Assembly (NCBI RefSeq): GCF_028737215.1
Contig: NZ_JAQZAM010000005.1
Span: 287,534 to 351,533 of the forward strand
DNA length: 64,000 nucleotides
Source: Actinomycetospora chibensis
Lineage (GTDB): Bacteria; Actinomycetota; Actinomycetes; Mycobacteriales; Pseudonocardiaceae
Direction: 5' to 3'
Shown: positions 19,346-28,795 of the stretch, one piece after another
Numbering within the stretch: the stretch's first letter is position 1
How the letters are laid out: every line of letters begins with the position of its first letter
Notes under the pieces: generated by a model
Seen by the model: the letters and a program-made list of their open reading frames with translations, nothing else
Databases searched by the model: none
Told to the model about the DNA's origin: nothing
Program-made: the position numbers and the translations under genes

Positions 19346-20398
19346 TCAGCTCCGGACGAGCTCCTCGGCGATCTCGTAGGTGTTCAGCGCGGCGCCCTTG
19401 CGCAGGTTGTCGCCGCACACGAAGAAGTCGAGGGTGTCCGGGAAGTCCAGCGCCTGCCGCACGCGCCCGACGTAGGTCGGGTCCTCGCCGACGACGTCCG
19501 CCGGGGTCGGGAAGCGCTTGGCCTCCGGCTCGTCGACCAGCACGATCGAGGGCTGGGCGGCGAAGACCTGGTGCGCCGTGGCGACGTCGACCGGGCCGGC
19601 GAAGGTGGCGTGCACCGCGAGCGAGTGCGTGGTGATCACGGGCACCCGCACGCAGGTGGCCGACACCTTGAGCTCGGGCAGGTCGAGGATCTTCCGCGAC
19701 TCGTTGCGGACCTTGAGCTCCTCGGAGGTCCAGCCGTCCGCCTTCGGCGAGCCCGCGAACGGCACCACGTTGAGCGCCAGCGGGGCGCCGAACGGGGTGT
19801 CCTCGGAGAGCCCCGCGGCCGCGAGGGCCTCGGCGACGTCGCCGCGCCGGTTGCCGACGTCCTTGCCGGCGACGGCCGCGAGCTCGGCGCGCAGGCGGTC
19901 GATGCCGTCCTGGCCCGCACCGGACGCCGCCTGGTAGCTGGCGACGACGAGCTCGCGCAGCCCGAAGGCGCGGTGCAGGGCGCCGAGCGCGGCCATCATC
20001 GACAGCGTCGTGCAGTTCGGGTTGGCGACGATGCCCTTCGGCCGCGTGTGCGCCGCCTCCGCGTTGACCTCGGGCACGACGAGCGGGACCTCGGGGTCCA
20101 TCCGGAACGCCCCGGAGTTGTCGACCGCGATCGCGCCGCGGGACACCGCCACCGGCGCCCACTCGGCGCTGATCTCGTCGGGCACGTCGAACATCGCGAT
20201 GTCGATGCCGTCGAAGGCCTCGGGCGCGAGCGCGACGACCTCGATCTCCCGGCCGCGCACCGTGAGGCGCTTGCCCGCCGAGCGCGGCGAGGCGATCAGG
20301 CGAATCTCCGACCAGGGCACGGTCTCCCGGGCGTTGATGATGTCGATCATGACGGTGCCCACGGCCCCGGTCGCGCCGACGATGGCGAGGGTGGTCAT
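19346..20398 (-). CDS. asd: Aspartate-semialdehyde dehydrogenase
   Basis: This 350-residue enzyme makes aspartate semialdehyde from aspartyl phosphate with NADPH, feeding lysine/diaminopimelate, threonine and methionine synthesis. It has the dinucleotide-binding GATGAVG at residues 8-14, the catalytic Cys in [23 protein letters not shown] and the substrate/catalytic region [15 protein letters not shown]. It starts two bases after the lysC stop, so it is the second gene of a lysC-asd operon. This is the usual actinobacterial arrangement. Confidence 0.96.
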   Translation of the reverse strand: MTTLAIVGATGAVGTVMIDIINARETVPWSEIRLIASPRSAGKRLTVRGREIEVVALAPEAFDGIDIAMFDVPDEISAEWAPVAVSRGAIAVDNSGAFRMDPEVPLVVPEVNAEAAHTRPKGIVANPNCTTLSMMAALGALHRAFGLRELVVASYQAASGAGQDGIDRLRAELAAVAGKDVGNRRGDVAEALAAAGLSEDTPFGAPLALNVVPFAGSPKADGWTSEELKVRNESRKILDLPELKVSATCVRVPVITTHSLAVHATFAGPVDVATAHQVFAAQPSIVLVDEPEAKRFPTPADVVGEDPTYVGRVRQALDFPDTLDFFVCGDNLRKGAALNTYEIAEELVRS

Positions 20399-20400
20399 GG

Positions 20401-20919
20401 TCAGCGTCCTGTTCCCGCGTGCACCACGGCCTCCTCGTCGCCCCCGAGGTCGAAGGCGGCGTGGAGGGCGCGGACGGCGTCGTCCAGCTGGGTGTCGCGC
20501 ATGAGCGCGGAGATCCGGATCTCCGAGGTGTTCATCATCTCGATGTTCACGCCGGCGAGGGCCAGCGACTCGCAGAACGTCGCGGTGACGCCAGGGTGGC
20601 TGCGCATGCCGGCGCCCACGAGGGTCACCTTGCCGACGTGCTCGTCGTAGATGACGTCCTCGTGGCCGACCTCGCCCTGCACGGCGGACAGGGCGGCGAC
20701 GCCCTTGGGGCCGTCCTTGACGGGCAGGGTGAAGGTCACGTCGGTCTTGCCCGTCTTCAGGTGCGACACGTTCTGCAGGACCATGTCGATGTTGATCTCG
20801 GCGTCGGCGACCGCGCGGAAGATGCGCGCCGCGAAGCCGGGCTGGTCGGGCACGCCGATGACCGTGATCTTGGCCTCGGACCGGTCGTGCGCGACTCCGG
20901 TGAGGACGGCCTGTTCCAC
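20401..20919 (-). CDS. lysC: Aspartate kinase beta subunit from internal start
   Basis: In-frame GTG at 20919 is preceded, after six bases, by a GAGGAG ribosome binding site (20926-20931). It opens just before the first ACT domain (first residues VEQAVLTGV). The product would be 172 residues, the size known for the separate beta subunit of actinobacterial aspartate kinase, which forms an alpha2beta2 enzyme. This is an overlapping product of the same frame, not a separate gene. Expression is inferred from the start signals and family knowledge. Confidence 0.75.
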   Translation of the reverse strand: MEQAVLTGVAHDRSEAKITVIGVPDQPGFAARIFRAVADAEINIDMVLQNVSHLKTGKTDVTFTLPVKDGPKGVAALSAVQGEVGHEDVIYDEHVGKVTLVGAGMRSHPGVTATFCESLALAGVNIEMMNTSEIRISALMRDTQLDDAVRALHAAFDLGGDEEAVVHAGTGR

Positions 20920-21666
20920 GCTGAGCTCCTCGATCGACCCGACGATCGTCGTGCCGGGCTTGTCGTTGTACGACGAGCGCACCCGCAGCGGCACGCCCTC
21001 GCGGCGGGCGTACTCCACGGCCCGCAGGTGCAGCACCTTGGCCCCGCACGCGGCCATCTCGAGCATCTCCTCGTAGGTGATGGTCTCGAGCAGCTTCGCG
21101 TCCGGGACGATGCGCGGGTCGGCGGAGTACACGCCGTCGACGTCCGTGTAGATCTCGCAGACGTCGGCCTTCATGGCGGCGGCCATCGCGACCGCCGTCG
21201 TGTCCGACCCGCCGCGGCCGAGCGTCGTGATCTCCTTGGAGTCCGCGCTGACGCCCTGGAACCCCGCGACGAGCGCGATGTGGTCCTCGGCGAGGGCGGC
21301 GTGGATGCGCCCCGGGGTGACGTCGACGATGCGGGCGTCGCCGTGCTTCCCCGTGGTGATCATGCCGGCCTGCGAGCCGCTGAACGACCGCGCGCGCCCG
21401 CCGAGGGCGTTGATCGCCATGGCCAGCAGCGCGTTGGAGATGCGCTCCCCCGACGTCAGCAGCATGTCCATCTCGCGCGGCGGCGGGCTGGGGTGCACCT
21501 GCATCGCGAGGTCGGTCAGCTCGTCGGTCGTGTCGCCCATGGCGGAGGCGACGACGACCACGTCGTTCCCGTCCTTGCCCGTGCGCACGATGCGCTCGGC
21601 CACCCGCCGGATGCGGTCGGCCGACTGCACCGACGAGCCGCCGTACTTCTGGACGACGAGTGCCAC
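20401..21666 (-). CDS. lysC: Aspartate kinase, alpha subunit
   Basis: This 421-residue protein has the kinase N-terminus VQKYGGSSV and the conserved FQG and RGGSDTTAV motifs. The C-terminal half has two ACT domains ([19 protein letters not shown] and [20 protein letters not shown]) that bind lysine/threonine for feedback inhibition. The length matches Corynebacterium LysC alpha exactly as recalled. The GTG start at 21666 has GGAGG upstream. Within it lies a second start giving the beta subunit (20401-20919). It phosphorylates aspartate in the cytoplasm and is followed immediately by asd. Confidence 0.96.
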   Translation of the reverse strand: MALVVQKYGGSSVQSADRIRRVAERIVRTGKDGNDVVVVASAMGDTTDELTDLAMQVHPSPPPREMDMLLTSGERISNALLAMAINALGGRARSFSGSQAGMITTGKHGDARIVDVTPGRIHAALAEDHIALVAGFQGVSADSKEITTLGRGGSDTTAVAMAAAMKADVCEIYTDVDGVYSADPRIVPDAKLLETITYEEMLEMAACGAKVLHLRAVEYARREGVPLRVRSSYNDKPGTTIVGSIEELSVEQAVLTGVAHDRSEAKITVIGVPDQPGFAARIFRAVADAEINIDMVLQNVSHLKTGKTDVTFTLPVKDGPKGVAALSAVQGEVGHEDVIYDEHVGKVTLVGAGMRSHPGVTATFCESLALAGVNIEMMNTSEIRISALMRDTQLDDAVRALHAAFDLGGDEEAVVHAGTGR

Positions 21667-21758
21667 CGCGACGGACCTCCACCTGCTGGTCGGCGAACGG
21701 CTCCGACCCTATCCGAGGCCTGCGGGCTCACGAGGTGGCTGTCACCACCCTGGAGCGG

Positions 21759-22130
21759 CTACGGCGCGAGGGCGTTGAGAAGCTTGGAGACGACGATGCC
21801 GATCACGATCCACACGACCGCGGCGAGCCCGAAGTTGAGGATGATCCGCAGCGACTCGCTGGCGGGCAGGAACAGGTCGCCGATGCCCAGCGTCAGGTTG
21901 TTCGCGAGATCGCGGAAGAAGATCGTGATGCCGTTGGCGGGGTTGGCCCCGGCCACCGCGAGGATCACGTGCACGACGAGGATCGCCGCGAAGATGACGG
22001 TGAGGATCCGGATCACCGACGCCGCCACGGTGAGGACCTTGCGGACCAGTGCGCGCATGTCCTCGGAGGTGTGCGAACGCCGCTGTTCGGACGTGTCCGT
22101 GCTCGCATCCTGCGCCATGCGCGACATCAT
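21759..22130 (-). CDS. Small two-helix membrane protein
   Basis: This 123-residue protein starts with a polar tail (~30 residues), then a helix (VLTVAASVIRILTVIFAAIL VVHVIL region) and a second helix near the C-terminus (IILNFGLAAVVWIVIGIVV). The conserved-looking middle ANPANGITIFFRDLANNLTLG links them. It resembles a conserved hypothetical family of actinobacteria whose function I do not know. It lies between lysC (same strand, 92 bases downstream) and the divergent leuA leader. Confidence 0.75.
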   Translation of the reverse strand: MMSRMAQDASTDTSEQRRSHTSEDMRALVRKVLTVAASVIRILTVIFAAILVVHVILAVAGANPANGITIFFRDLANNLTLGIGDLFLPASESLRIILNFGLAAVVWIVIGIVVSKLLNALAP

Positions 22131-22220
22131 GGCACGTTAGGTGACTGGTCGGTAGCCGAGGGTGCGACCTGAGTCACCGAGGCACTTCTGCGCAGGTCGG
22201 AGGCCTGTTCGGGGGTGTGC

Positions 22221-22240
22221 GACCCCGGTCGTCCGGGGTC
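22221..22240. promoter_or_regulatory. Perfect 8-bp hairpin/dyad upstream of the leuA leader
   Basis: GACCCCGG and CCGGGGTC flank the four-base loop TCGT. It lies 45 bases before the leuA leader peptide start, in the divergent gap to the membrane protein gene. It could be an operator, part of the leuA 5' untranslated region or a terminator-like element. The sequence alone does not decide. Confidence 0.4.
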
Positions 22241-22284
22241 CCGGGGTACCGGACCACGACGTGGCGGGACTACCGTGGAGGGCG

Positions 22285-22337
22285 ATGTTCTCCGCGCCCG
22301 CAGCCCCGGCCATCACCCCGGGCCTGCTTCTTCGCCG

Positions 22338-22353
<16 letters not shown>
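22285..22353 (+). CDS. leuL: leuA leader peptide
   Basis: A 22-codon frame opens with ATG at 22285 after a GGAGGG site. It contains three consecutive leucine codons (CTG CTT CTT, 22324-22332) followed by three arginine codons, and stops 84 bases before leuA. CTT is a rare leucine codon in DNA this GC-rich, so two in a row are striking and would make translation sensitive to charged leucine tRNA. Its place before leuA and the overlapping hairpins fit ribosome-mediated attenuation, which comparative studies have proposed for actinobacterial leuA. Expression is inferred. Confidence 0.75.
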
Positions 22354-24249
<1,896 letters not shown>

Positions 24250-24270
24250 CGTTCCCGACTTCGGTGGCGG

Positions 24271-24291
24271 AACCCGCGCTGAGCGCGGGTT
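24271..24291 (+). terminator. leuA terminator, possibly bidirectional
   Basis: A 9-bp perfect stem AACCCGCGC/GCGCGGGTT with a TGA loop begins 22 bases after the leuA stop. A short T-run follows (GGGTTTCG) and outer pairing CGGTG/CACCG can extend it. It also lies beyond the end of the convergent DUF397 gene. Confidence 0.85.
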
Positions 24292-24385
24292 TCGTCACCG
24301 AGGTCGCGTGCAGGGAGCAAGATCTCGGTTCGTGGCGCGGACGTCTTGCTGGGCGGAGCGTTCGCTCCACGCACCCGGACCTTGC

Positions 24386-24634
24386 TTAGGGGAGGTCGAA
24401 CTCACCGGCCTTGACGCCGGCGACGAACGCCGCCCACTCCCTGGTCGTGAAGCTCAGCACGCCCTCGGACTTCGTGTCGACGACGCGGACCTCGTCGGAA
24501 CCGATCGCGACGCCGACACAGCTCCCGTCGCTGCAGAAGCTGCTCGTCCTCACCGGCACCTGAACGTCACGACGCGATCGCACTGCGGCATCTTCGAGGC
24601 GTCTGCGACGTCGCCGGAAGCCGGACTCACCCAT
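24386..24634 (-). CDS. DUF397 domain protein
   Basis: This 82-residue protein ends in the DUF397 pattern: RTSSFCSDGSCVGVAI, EVRVVDTKS, LSFTTREWAAFVAGVKAGEFD. The N-terminal 25 residues are Arg-rich and may be less conserved. The ATG overlaps the stop of the upstream XRE regulator by eight bases, so translation is coupled. Such XRE-DUF397 pairs are very common in Streptomyces and Pseudonocardiales. In some, the small partner binds or antagonises the regulator in development or resistance control. The specific role here is unknown. Confidence 0.85.
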   Translation of the reverse strand: MGESGFRRRRRRLEDAAVRSRRDVQVPVRTSSFCSDGSCVGVAIGSDEVRVVDTKSEGVLSFTTREWAAFVAGVKAGEFDLP

Positions 24635-25505
24635 CGGTGGTGTCGATGCGGCGAACGGCTCGTTCCAGCAGCGGGACGGAGTCCGACTCGCTCAACGCCG
24701 CTGCGTACAGGCCCTCCAACCAGGCCTCGTGATCCGCGATCTCCGCCGGGTCCGCGAGGAACTCGCCCGCGACCGGCGGCCGCTCGACATAGACGAGGCC
24801 GTGCTCGATGCCCTCGCTGTAGTCGAGCTTGGCGAACGCGCCACGACTTCCGGGGACGAGGCCCGCCGAGAACGGCAGGACGCGCACGTCGACGTGCTCG
24901 GCCTCGGCGGCGGTCAGGAGGTGCTCGAGCTGGGCCTTGAGGATGTCGACCGATCCGACGACCCGATTGAGGACGGACTCGTCGAGCACGCACGCGAACG
25001 AGAGCCCGTGCTCCTGTTTCAGGGCGTCCTGACGCTGCATCCGGACCTCGACCAGCTTGTCGATCGTCCGCTCTGGTGCGGACGATCCCAGAGCGTTGCG
25101 GAGCACCACGCGGGCGTAGTCGGGCGTCTGCAGGAGACCGTGCACGACGAACGGCTCGTACGCCTGGATCCGCGCCGCGTCCCACTCGAGCTCGACGTAG
25201 GTCGCCATGGCAGGTGGCATGACGTCGCTGTACGAGCGCCACCACATCTTCGCCTGGCCGGTCCGTGCCCAGGACTCGAGACGGTCGCGCATCCCGGCGT
25301 CCTGGACGTCGTACACGTCGAGCATGTCCCGGACGTCGCGCCAGCGGGGCACGCCCTTGCCGTTCTCGAGCCGGCTGATCTTCGACGGCGAGCACTCGAG
25401 CCGGCGCGCGACGTCCTCGAGTTTGAGGCGCCTGCCCTCTCGCAGGCGCTTGAGCTCGCCGCCGAGGCGGCGGCGGGTCACCACGGGGCCCGGCGACCAG
25501 GTCAT
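24627..25505 (-). CDS. XRE-family regulator with DUF5753 domain (Scr1-like)
   Basis: This 292-residue regulator has an N-terminal helix-turn-helix (~10-65; LGGELKRLREGRRLKLEDVA, CSPSKISRLENGKGVPR). The C-terminal DUF5753 domain (~100-290) starts EPFVVHGLLQTPDYAR and contains VRMQRQDAL and HVDVRVLPFSAG, all family landmarks. ATG at 25505 has AGGAGG seven bases upstream. It is coupled to the DUF397 gene. The gap to the divergent small membrane gene contains several perfect palindromes, the likely binding sites for this protein (inference). Confidence 0.9.
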   Translation of the reverse strand: MTWSPGPVVTRRRLGGELKRLREGRRLKLEDVARRLECSPSKISRLENGKGVPRWRDVRDMLDVYDVQDAGMRDRLESWARTGQAKMWWRSYSDVMPPAMATYVELEWDAARIQAYEPFVVHGLLQTPDYARVVLRNALGSSAPERTIDKLVEVRMQRQDALKQEHGLSFACVLDESVLNRVVGSVDILKAQLEHLLTAAEAEHVDVRVLPFSAGLVPGSRGAFAKLDYSEGIEHGLVYVERPPVAGEFLADPAEIADHEAWLEGLYAAALSESDSVPLLERAVRRIDTTDG

Positions 25506-25592
25506 GCGCGCGCCTCCTGAGATGGGCGATCTGTGTCGGCTCCCCCCACCGGCTTCGCTGCGCACACGGTAGACCCCGGACGGCCATGTCGT

Positions 25593-25651
25593 CACGCAAT
25601 CGTTGCGTGCAATTGCAGAATTCTCTTGTGCTGTGGGGTCGCACACAGCAC
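25593..25651. promoter_or_regulatory. Palindrome-rich control region beside the XRE regulator
   Basis: Three perfect inverted repeats lie within 59 bases, in sequence noticeably richer in A and T than its surroundings: CACGCAA-TCG-TTGCGTG (25593-25609), TGCAATTGCA (25608-25617) and GTGCTGTG-N8-CACAGCAC (25628-25651). They sit in the divergent gap between the XRE gene (start 25505) and the small membrane gene (start 25756). They are candidate operators and promoter elements. Confidence 0.6.
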
Positions 25652-25755
25652 TGTCAGGAAGACCGGAGCTGGATCGCCGGAGCTGTGGACCGCACAACGG
25701 GCCGCACGACTCGACGGGAGGCACTGATCATGAGCGCAACGAGGGGCGGCCGACG

Positions 25756-25953
25756 ATGACCGCCATGACCATCATCATCGCCGTAGTGATCTTCTGGGCC
25801 CTGTTCGTCCTGGGCGTGCTCGTGGGCATCTCCGTGCACCGCGAGGCGACGCGCAAGCGGATGGGGCGCGTGCACCGCGCCGAGATGGAGCTCGACCGGG
25901 CCGGGTCCGTCGCCTACCGCACGCCCGTCCGGGCGCGGGACGCCCGACTCTAG
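25756..25953 (+). CDS. Small single-pass membrane protein
   Basis: This 65-residue protein starts with one hydrophobic helix ([21 protein letters not shown]) followed by a charged tail rich in Arg, His and Glu. ATG at 25756 follows GAGGGGCGG. It overlaps the convergent recR stop by four bases. Its promoter lies in the palindrome-rich region, so it may be the target of the XRE regulator (inference). I do not recognise a family. Confidence 0.6.
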   Translation: MTAMTIIIAVVIFWALFVLGVLVGISVHREATRKRMGRVHRAEMELDRAGSVAYRTPVRARDARL

Positions 25954-26558
25954 AAGGCGCGGCGGCCTGCGAGGGCCCGACCGAGCGTGAGCTCGTCGGC
26001 GAACTCGAGGTCGCCGCCCATGGGGAGGCCGGACGCCAGCTTGGTGACGCTGAGCCCCGGGAAGTCGCGCAGCAGGCGCACGAGATAGGTGGCCGTGGCC
26101 TCGCCCTCGGTGTTCGGGTCCATGGCGAGGATGACCTCGGCGATCTCCGGCTCGTCGCCGGCGCCGCCGATGCGGGTGAGCAGCTCACGGACGCGCAGCT
26201 GATCGGGGCCGATGCCCGAGAGCGGATCGAGCGCCCCGCCCAGGACGTGGTAGCGACCGCGGAACTCGCGGGTGCGCTCCACCGCCATGACGTCCTTCGG
26301 CTCCTCGACGACGCAGACCACCGTCGCGTCGCGTCGGGCATCGCTGCAGATCCGGCAGCGGGGCTGCTCCGAGACGTTGCCGCAGACGTCGCAGAAGACG
26401 ACACCGACCTTGACCTTCTGCAGGGCCTCCTGCAGGCGCGTCACGTCGGCCTCCTCGGTGGCGAGGAGGTGGAAGGCGATGCGCTGGGCGCTCTTGGGAC
26501 CGATGCCGGGCAGGCGGCCCAGCTCGTCGATCAGGTCTTGGACCGGTCCCTCGAACAC
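25950..26558 (-). CDS. recR: Recombination mediator protein RecR
   Basis: This 202-residue protein has the RecR order: a helix-hairpin-helix ([20 protein letters not shown]), a four-cysteine zinc finger ([17 protein letters not shown]), a Toprim domain with [14 protein letters not shown], and the Walker-like [19 protein letters not shown]. It helps RecFO load RecA at gaps. The GTG start at 26558 lies nine bases after the ybaB stop, so the two form the usual ybaB-recR unit. Confidence 0.96.
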   Translation of the reverse strand: MFEGPVQDLIDELGRLPGIGPKSAQRIAFHLLATEEADVTRLQEALQKVKVGVVFCDVCGNVSEQPRCRICSDARRDATVVCVVEEPKDVMAVERTREFRGRYHVLGGALDPLSGIGPDQLRVRELLTRIGGAGDEPEIAEVILAMDPNTEGEATATYLVRLLRDFPGLSVTKLASGLPMGGDLEFADELTLGRALAGRRAF

Positions 26559-26567
26559 CCGACGAAC

Positions 26568-26921
26568 CTACTGGCCGGGCAGGCCCAGCCCGCCGCCCAT
26601 GTCCCCGAGCCCACCGGCGAGCGGGCCCATCTTCTCGGCCTGCAGCTCGGCGGCGGCCTGTGCGGCGTCGGCGATCGCGCCGACGATGAGGTCCTGCAGC
26701 GTCTCGACGTCGTCCGGGTCGACGACCTTCGGGTCGATCCGCACGGAGCGGACCTCGCCGGTGGCGGTCTGGGTGACGGTGACCAGGCCGTTGCCCGCCT
26801 GGCCGGTGACCTCGGCCTCGGCCAGCTCCGCCTGGGCGGACATCAGCTGCTCCTGCATCGCCTGCGCCTGCTGCAGCAGCGCGCCCATGTCCATGCCTTC
26901 AGGGTTCTGACCGGGTTGCAC
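26568..26921 (-). CDS. ybaB: YbaB/EbfC nucleoid-associated protein
   Basis: This ~117-residue protein has the family pattern: an N-terminal coiled helix rich in Gln ([20 protein letters not shown]), a central sheet ([20 protein letters not shown]) and a C-terminal helix ([19 protein letters not shown]). It is a dimeric, small DNA-binding protein that normally accompanies recR and dnaX. The start may be GTG at 26921 or a nearby internal ATG (MDMGALL). Here dnaX is separated from it by an oppositely oriented S9 peptidase gene. Confidence 0.93.
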   Translation of the reverse strand: MQPGQNPEGMDMGALLQQAQAMQEQLMSAQAELAEAEVTGQAGNGLVTVTQTATGEVRSVRIDPKVVDPDDVETLQDLIVGAIADAAQAAAELQAEKMGPLAGGLGDMGGGLGLPGQ

Positions 26922-26986
26922 ATCACCACCCTAACCGCGCGCCCGTGGTCGCCGTGTGGGGCTGCGGCGGGCAGGCTACGTCGACG

Positions 26987-28792
26987 ATGAACGAGACGAC
27001 CGATCTGCTGCACCGCCTCCTCGAGGTGACCACCTGGCGCGCGTTCGACGTGGACGCGCAGGGCCGCATCCTCGCGGGGTACGACGGGTCCGGGACGGTG
27101 CAGCTCGTCGAGCTGCGTCCCGACGGGACTCGCGTATCCCTCACGGCGCTGCCGGGTGCCTGCCACGGGCGGTACCTGCCGGGCACGCGGCGCGTCGTCG
27201 TCTCCCACGACGCCGGCGGCGACGAGCGTGCCCAGCTCTCACTGCTCGACCCGGACGCCGTGACCGAGCCGGTCGGCGAGGACGGCCTCGTCCCGCTCGT
27301 GCACGACCCCGCGTACATCCATGGTCTCGTCGAGGTCCTCCCGACCGGCGAGGTCGTCTACACGACGAATCGGCGCAACGGCGTGGACTTCGACCTCGTC
27401 GTCCGCCGCGTCGACGACGGCACCGAGACCGTCCTCTACGACGGCGGCGGGATGGTGGGCGGCGCCGCGGTGAGCCACGAGGGCACCCGTGCCCTGATGA
27501 CCCGACCCGGCCGTCCCGCGCTGAGCTCGCAGGTCCTGCTGCTCGCCGGCGACACGACCACCGAGCTCACCGACGCCGGCGAGCACGCCCGCTACCTCGC
27601 CCCGCAGTGGCTGCCCCGGGGCGAGGCCGCGGTGATCACCACGGACTCCGGGCGCGACCACCTCGGCGTCGCCCGGCTCGACGTCCGCAGCGGCGAGCTG
27701 ACCTGGCTGGTGACCGACGACGAGCACGACGTCACCGCACGGCTGTCGCCGGACGGCGAGACGCTGCTGGTGGTGACCGACGACGACGGCACGAGCCGCC
27801 TCGCCGTCCACGACGTCGACGGCACCTTCCGGCGCGCGGTCGGCCTGCCCGCCGAGCTGCGCGGCGGGGTCGCCGACTTCCTCGCCGTGCCGCGCTGGTC
27901 GCCCGACGGCACCGGGCTCGCGATCACGTGGACCGACCCCGCGACCCCGGCCGACGTCCTGCTCGTCGACGCCGCGCGCGGCCGTTCCGGCGTCGTCGCC
28001 TCGTCCCGCGAGCCGCTGGAGGACCTCGACCTCGTCGCCCCCACCAGCCACGGCGTGCCGACGCCGGACGGTGAGACCGTGCCGTGCTTCGTCTACTCGC
28101 CGCCCCAACCGTCGGGGTCGAGCGTGACGATCGTGCACGGCGGTCCGGAGGGGCAGTCGGTGCGCGCGTTCTCGCCGATCGTCCAGGCGCTGGTCGGCGC
28201 CGGGCACACGGTGCTCGTGCCGAACGTGCGCGGCTCGGTGGGCTACGGGAAGCGCTGGTACTCGCTCGACGACGTCGAACGGCGCCTCGACTCCGTCGCC
28301 GACCTCGCCGCCCTGCACGCCTACCTTCCCCGCCTCGGGCTCGACCCCACACGGGCGGCGCTGTGGGGCGGCTCGTACGGCGGCTACATGGTCCTCGCCG
28401 GGCTGGCCTTCCAGCCCGAGCTGTGGGCGGCGGGCGTCGACATCGTCGGCATCTCGTCGCTCGTGACGTTCCTGGAGAACACCTCGCCCTACCGGCGCGC
28501 CCACCGCGAGCGGGAGTACGGCTCGCTGGAGCGCGACCGCGCGTTCCTCGAGCGCGCGTCGCCGCTGACGCGCATCGGCGACGTGCGCGCGCCGCTGTTC
28601 GTCATCCACGGCGCGAACGATCCGCGGGTGCCGCTCTCCGAGGCCGAGCAGGTGGCGGCGGCGGTGCGCGCCAACGGGGTCGAGGTGGAGATGGTGGTCT
28701 ACGACGACGAGGGCCACGGGCTGGCGAAGCGCGCCAACCGGCTCGACGCCTACCCCCGGGCCGTCGCGTTCCTGGGCCGCGCCCTGGGCTGA
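26987..28792 (+). CDS. S9 family prolyl oligopeptidase-type serine peptidase (second copy)
   Basis: This 601-residue protein has an N-terminal propeller with Asp/Gly-rich WD-like repeats (~25-330). A C-terminal alpha/beta hydrolase domain follows with HGGPEGQS, nucleophile Ser in WGGSYGGYM, acid in GANDPRVPL and His in DEGHGL. It is probably a cytoplasmic oligopeptidase or acylaminoacyl peptidase, as no signal peptide is seen. ATG at 26987 is chosen near the conserved N-terminus. It is divergent from ybaB and ends three bases from the dnaX stop, so it occupies the space where dnaX-ybaB are adjacent in many bacteria. Confidence 0.92.
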   Translation: MNETTDLLHRLLEVTTWRAFDVDAQGRILAGYDGSGTVQLVELRPDGTRVSLTALPGACHGRYLPGTRRVVVSHDAGGDERAQLSLLDPDAVTEPVGEDGLVPLVHDPAYIHGLVEVLPTGEVVYTTNRRNGVDFDLVVRRVDDGTETVLYDGGGMVGGAAVSHEGTRALMTRPGRPALSSQVLLLAGDTTTELTDAGEHARYLAPQWLPRGEAAVITTDSGRDHLGVARLDVRSGELTWLVTDDEHDVTARLSPDGETLLVVTDDDGTSRLAVHDVDGTFRRAVGLPAELRGGVADFLAVPRWSPDGTGLAITWTDPATPADVLLVDAARGRSGVVASSREPLEDLDLVAPTSHGVPTPDGETVPCFVYSPPQPSGSSVTIVHGGPEGQSVRAFSPIVQALVGAGHTVLVPNVRGSVGYGKRWYSLDDVERRLDSVADLAALHAYLPRLGLDPTRAALWGGSYGGYMVLAGLAFQPELWAAGVDIVGISSLVTFLENTSPYRRAHREREYGSLERDRAFLERASPLTRIGDVRAPLFVIHGANDPRVPLSEAEQVAAAVRANGVEVEMVVYDDEGHGLAKRANRLDAYPRAVAFLGRALG

Positions 28793-28795
28793 GCG

